64,000 nucleotides of DNA from Promicromonospora sukumoe 327MFSha3.1. Lineage in GTDB: Bacteria > Actinomycetota > Actinomycetes > Actinomycetales > Cellulomonadaceae. Each line of letters opens with the position of its first letter. Positions within the stretch are counted from its first letter, which is position 1. This document shows, piece by piece, positions 60,790-64,000 of this stretch. The DNA lies in NCBI RefSeq assembly GCF_000385135.1, contig NZ_ARQM01000010.1:248001-312000 (forward strand), read 5' to 3'. The notes under the pieces are model-generated. The model saw nothing but the letters and a program-made list of their open reading frames with translations, ran no database searches and was not told the DNA's origin. Made by a program: the position numbers and the translations under genes.

Positions 60790-61449
60790 GTGACCGATAC
60801 CGGGGCGACCACGACGTCGTCGGAGAGCTCGTTGGACAGCACGCACGACGCCGCGGCGCCCGGGGGCGCTCCGCTGGGCGCGCGGACCATGGGACTGCTG
60901 CTGGTGGTGCTCGGAGGTGTCGGCTTCGCCGCCTCGTTCGCCCTGGCCTGGGAGAAGTACCTCAAGCTGCTCGACCCGGACCGGACGGCGTCCTGCAGCA
61001 TCAACCTGTTCGTCGACTGCGGCGCCGCGATGTCCTCGTGGCAGGGCGCCCTGCTCGGCTTCCCGAACCCGTACCTGGGCGTCGCGGCCTTCCCCGTGGT
61101 GATCACCACGGGCGTGATGCTGCTGCTCGGCACGCGCCTGCCGCGCTGGTACTGGACGTCGCTGCTGATCGGGACGGTGCTGGGCCAGGCGCTCGTGTTC
61201 TTCCTGATGTGGACCAGCTTCTACGCGATCGTCGCGCTGTGCCCCTACTGCATGGTCGTGTGGACCATCATGTGGCCGCTGCTCTGGTACCAGCTCGTGC
61301 GCGGCGTGCAGTCGGGCGACCTGCCCGCGAGCGCCGGCCTGCGGAACATCATGGTCGGCAACCGGCACATCATCCTGGTCATCGGGTACGTCGCCGCGGT
61401 GGCGTGGCTGATGCTCGCGGTGGGCGGGGACCTGGTCGCGTCGTTCTGA
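60790..61449 (+). CDS. Vitamin K epoxide reductase (VKOR) family protein
   Basis: 219 aa from GTG 60790, four to five membrane helices. The active-site CPYC lies in the fourth helix (VALCPYCMVVW), with the loop cysteines in ASCSINLFVDCG. Bacterial VKOR reoxidises DsbA-like proteins with quinone and so drives extracytoplasmic disulfide formation. No DsbA gene is fused or adjacent here. Confidence 0.93.
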   Translation: MTDTGATTTSSESSLDSTHDAAAPGGAPLGARTMGLLLVVLGGVGFAASFALAWEKYLKLLDPDRTASCSINLFVDCGAAMSSWQGALLGFPNPYLGVAAFPVVITTGVMLLLGTRLPRWYWTSLLIGTVLGQALVFFLMWTSFYAIVALCPYCMVVWTIMWPLLWYQLVRGVQSGDLPASAGLRNIMVGNRHIILVIGYVAAVAWLMLAVGGDLVASF

Positions 61450-61507
61450 CGGTCTGCCCTCGTGGCCGCTGACGGCGCGGCGTGCCTGGCGGAGAGACCA
61501 CGTCCTG

Positions 61508-61556
61508 GAGGTGTGTTGCGCTGCGTAGACACTGTCTACGCAGCGCAACACACCTC
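61508..61556. terminator. Bidirectional terminator (palindrome G)
   Basis: Perfect 23-bp arms (61508-61530 and 61534-61556) with a 3-base loop ACT, followed by TTTC on the plus strand. It lies between the convergent VKOR and phosphodiesterase genes. Confidence 0.85.
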
Positions 61557-61574
61557 TTTCTCGTCCTCCCGTGG

Positions 61575-62942
61575 TCAGCGGCTCAGCGCCTCGCGCAGCA
61601 CCCGGCCCTCGCTGCCCGACGGCGGCGCGTAGCCCAGTAGCGCCGAGATCGTCGGCGCGACGTCGACGTGCCGCGGGCCGCGCGGGTGCGCACCCGGCCG
61701 CACCCCGGCACCGGCGAGGACCAGCGGCACGCGCAACTCGGTCGTCGCCCCGTGCCGCCCGGCCGGCGTGGCGGGCGTGGGCCCGAACGACCAGCCCGGC
61801 TCGGGCTCGACGACCAGGTCACCGTAGTTCGGGCTCATCCGCAGGCGACGCTGGTCGGCCTTGTCGAACACGTTCCGCACCTGCGGCAGCGCAGTCAGCG
61901 CCCGCTCCAGGCGGCGGACGGCGGCGCGGTCGCCCGCCCGCTCGCCGATGATCCGCACGTCCGCGACCCCGCCGACGACCGCGACGTCGGTGCCGGCCGC
62001 CGGCGTCTGCCCGCTGGTCAGGACCTGCGGCGTGAAGCCAGCGGCCTCGATCGCGGCGAGCCCCTCGGCGGCGAAGCCCTTGTCGAACGTGGTCATGCCG
62101 TGGTCGCCGGTGACGACGAACGCGGTGTCTTCGTGGACGCCCGCCTCCTTCGTGGCGGCGACGATGCGGCCGATCTGCCGGTCGATGTCCTCCAGGGCGC
62201 CCGGGATGCGCGGGTCGGCGTCGCCGCCGGCGTGCCCGATCGCGTCGAGGGTGTCGCAGTAGACCGTGATCAGGTCGGGGATCCCGGTGGTGCGGACCAG
62301 CTCGCCGTTCGAGCTGACGGGCTCGCCGCGCAGCACCGAGACGACGTCGTCGGTGCGGCGCGCGCAGTCGCCGCCGGGCTGCGTGTAGAGGCCGTCCGGG
62401 TCGCCGAACGTGACGCCGTAGTTCTGCAGGATGAACCACTGCGCGGAGAACACGGTGCCGCCCTGCTCCCGGACCGACTGCGCGATCGTGGGCACGGCGA
62501 GGTCGCGCTGCTGGCCGCGCGCGGTGTTGCTCGCGGCGTCGAACCAGTAGGCGGTGTTGCGGTGCGTCTCGGGCCAGGCGCCGGTGGCGACCGAGGACCA
62601 CGACGGGTTGGTGATCGACGTCATCACGCCGGACGAGGTGGTGACGCTGCCCTCGCGCAGCAGTGCGCGCAGGTTCGGCATCTCGGCCGCGCCGGGGGAG
62701 CCGTCGCCGTCGCGCACCAGGTCGAGGTACTCGACGTCGAACCCGTCCAGGGCCAGGAGGACGACGTGGTCGGCGCGGCGGGTGGACGGGGCGGCGGGCA
62801 CGGTGGCGGTCCTGGCGCTCTCCGAGGCGGTCACGGTGGTGGGTGGGGTGCCGGGCAGCGGAGCGGCGGCGGCGGTCGAGGCCGTCCACACGGTGGCGGC
62901 GGCGATGCTGACGGCGAGGATCTTTCGCGACAAGGGCATCAT
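61575..62942 (-). CDS. Secreted alkaline-phosphatase-superfamily phosphodiesterase / nucleotide pyrophosphatase
   Basis: 455 aa from ATG 62942 (62939 equally possible). A Sec signal peptide (ILAVSIAAATVWTASTAAAA) is followed by the type I phosphodiesterase fold: ALDGFDVEYL for the first metal, TSITNPSWSSVATG with the Thr nucleophile, VTGDHGMTTFDKG for the second metal site and a C-terminal HVDVAPTISALLGY. Such exported enzymes split nucleotide or lipid phosphodiesters. It is monocistronic and convergent to the VKOR gene. Confidence 0.9.
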   Translation of the reverse strand: MMPLSRKILAVSIAAATVWTASTAAAAPLPGTPPTTVTASESARTATVPAAPSTRRADHVVLLALDGFDVEYLDLVRDGDGSPGAAEMPNLRALLREGSVTTSSGVMTSITNPSWSSVATGAWPETHRNTAYWFDAASNTARGQQRDLAVPTIAQSVREQGGTVFSAQWFILQNYGVTFGDPDGLYTQPGGDCARRTDDVVSVLRGEPVSSNGELVRTTGIPDLITVYCDTLDAIGHAGGDADPRIPGALEDIDRQIGRIVAATKEAGVHEDTAFVVTGDHGMTTFDKGFAAEGLAAIEAAGFTPQVLTSGQTPAAGTDVAVVGGVADVRIIGERAGDRAAVRRLERALTALPQVRNVFDKADQRRLRMSPNYGDLVVEPEPGWSFGPTPATPAGRHGATTELRVPLVLAGAGVRPGAHPRGPRHVDVAPTISALLGYAPPSGSEGRVLREALSR

Positions 62943-63050
62943 GCGGGCAATTCGAGCACCCGGGGTGAGAACTTCGGGGGAGGCGGGGGCGAATGTCGGA
63001 TGAACCCTGGAGCCTGTGGACGACCGAGGGCCCGGGCCCGGCGCACTCGG

Positions 63051-63056
63051 TAGACT
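63051..63056 (+). promoter_or_regulatory. -10 box for leuS, leaderless type
   Basis: TAGACT, 7 nt, then GTG 63064. Confidence 0.6.
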
Positions 63057-63063
63057 CGGCCGG

Positions 63064-64000
63064 GTGACCATGCCCGACGCACCCGAGCGCACCACGTCTC
63101 CCGACGAGCCCCGTTTCCGCTACACCCCCGCCCTCGCGCAGCAGATCGAGCTGCGCTGGCAGGACATCTGGGAGGAGCGGGGCACGTTCCACGCGGCGAA
63201 CCCGCAGGGGCGACTTACGGGGCCGGGCGGGAGCCCGGCGCAGGGTGACCCGTACTTCATCATGGACATGTTCCCGTACCCCTCGGGTGCGGGCCTGCAC
63301 GTGGGTCACCCGCTGGGCTACATCGCCACCGACGTCACGGGGCGCTTCCGCCGCATGCGCGGCGACAACGTGCTGCACGCGCTGGGCTACGACGCCTTCG
63401 GCCTGCCCGCCGAGCAGTACGCCGTCCAGACGGGGCAGCACCCGCGGACCACGACCGAGGCCAACATCGGCAACATGCGGCGCCAGCTGCGCCGCCTCGG
63501 CCTGGGCCACGACCCGCGCCGCACCTTCGCGACGATCGACCCCGAGTACGTCCGCTGGACGCAGTGGATCTTCCTGCAGATCTTCGAGTCCTGGTACGAC
63601 GCCGACGCCGAGCGTCCCGGACCCGTCACCGGCTCCGGTGACGGCAAGGGCCGCGCGCGCCCGATCGCGGAGCTGCGCGCCGAGCTCGCCGCGGGCACGC
63701 GGCCCGTCCCCGGGCACGACGGCGACAACACCGGCGGTGCCGTCTGGGCCGGGCTGAGCGAGCTCGAGCGGCGCGACGTCGTCGACGGCCAGCGGCTCGC
63801 CTACATCGACTCCTCGCCGGTCAATTGGTGCCCGGGCCTGGGCACCGTGCTCGCGAACGAAGAGGTCACCGCGGACGGCCGCTCCGAGCGCGGCAACTTC
63901 CCGGTGTTCCAGCGCAACCTGCGCCAGTGGAAGATGCGCATCACCGCCTACGCGGACCGCCTCACCGACGACCTGGAGCTCATCGACTGGCCGGACAAGG
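63064..64000 (+). CDS. leuS: Leucyl-tRNA synthetase (5' part, runs off the window)
   Basis: About 312 codons are visible. The class I HIGH signature appears as [19 protein letters not shown], followed by [20 protein letters not shown] and [16 protein letters not shown], all diagnostic of LeuRS. A variable insertion of about 70 residues ([16 protein letters not shown] to [11 protein letters not shown]) precedes the SSPVNWCP block, as in related actinobacterial enzymes. GTG 63064 and ATG 63070 are both in frame; the leaderless promoter supports the GTG. Confidence 0.97.
   Translation, partial: MTMPDAPERTTSPDEPRFRYTPALAQQIELRWQDIWEERGTFHAANPQGRLTGPGGSPAQGDPYFIMDMFPYPSGAGLHVGHPLGYIATDVTGRFRRMRGDNVLHALGYDAFGLPAEQYAVQTGQHPRTTTEANIGNMRRQLRRLGLGHDPRRTFATIDPEYVRWTQWIFLQIFESWYDADAERPGPVTGSGDGKGRARPIAELRAELAAGTRPVPGHDGDNTGGAVWAGLSELERRDVVDGQRLAYIDSSPVNWCPGLGTVLANEEVTADGRSERGNFPVFQRNLRQWKMRITAYADRLTDDLELIDWPDK

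Noticed and set aside
63600-63790. Insertion in the LeuRS catalytic domain as a possible novelty
   Set aside because: Variable insertions before the SSPVNWCP block are usual in LeuRS of related actinobacteria.

Overview
The window is a very high G+C chromosomal segment of an actinomycete. The best guess from gene content is Micrococcales (Cellulomonadaceae or Promicromonosporaceae type); this is inferred from family content, not from a marker search. Pointers are a mycothiol-dependent DinB-type enzyme, an SCO4848-family membrane protein, an MmyB-type XRE regulator, Ku plus a three-domain LigD, DtxR-type metal regulators and a malate:quinone oxidoreductase. No rRNA, tRNA, CRISPR array, transposase or phage gene was seen. 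The window cuts hutU at its left edge and leuS at its right edge.

Layout. 1-4579: histidine-utilisation operon (hutU end, an M20 amidohydrolase in the place of hutG, hutF, hutI). 4904-11299: GH35 beta-galactosidase with an ABC sugar importer and a divergent LacI regulator with its operator. 11564-17353: PAP2 phosphatase, then a glycerophospholipid module (glpD, TetR, alkyl-DHAP-synthase-like flavoprotein, lipid kinase) with the same order as a Mycobacterium tuberculosis locus. 17851-19426: an ECF41-type sigma factor with its carboxymuconolactone-decarboxylase partner and a matching promoter. 19460-26442: IclR regulator, an unusual cytochrome P450, pntAB transhydrogenase, a small membrane protein and a panE-like reductase. 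26656-37570: the most novel part, five stand-alone condensation-domain-like acyltransferases around a GT1 glycosyltransferase, followed by an ArsR-type regulator and an MFS exporter; no adenylation or carrier-protein gene is present. 37677-51350: mqo, XRE/SDR pair, mycothiol enzyme, TetR-pdxH, Eis-like and tandem GNAT acetyltransferases, a drug exporter, an iron-box-controlled siderophore-interacting reductase, an orphan AbiEi-type protein and a VOC-GNAT pair. 51500-64000: quinone-reductase-like protein, the NHEJ genes ligD and ku with a glutaredoxin between them, a membrane metallophosphoesterase, a DtxR-family regulator, an MFS transporter, a VKOR homologue, a secreted phosphodiesterase and leuS.

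Two genome-wide features stand out. First, gene 3' ends are marked by several unrelated families of long, near-perfect palindromes (called A, B, C, D, F, G here), each repeated with conserved arms. Family A has also entered the M20 gene, where a 93-bp unit is tandemly duplicated in frame, and a 19-base repeat (family E) is used as coding sequence in linkers of at least four unrelated proteins. Second, about fifteen genes have a TANNNT-type -10 box exactly 6-7 nt before the start codon and no Shine-Dalgarno sequence, which predicts leaderless mRNAs. Three such promoters are overlain by plausible operators (ArsR-type, TetR, iron box).
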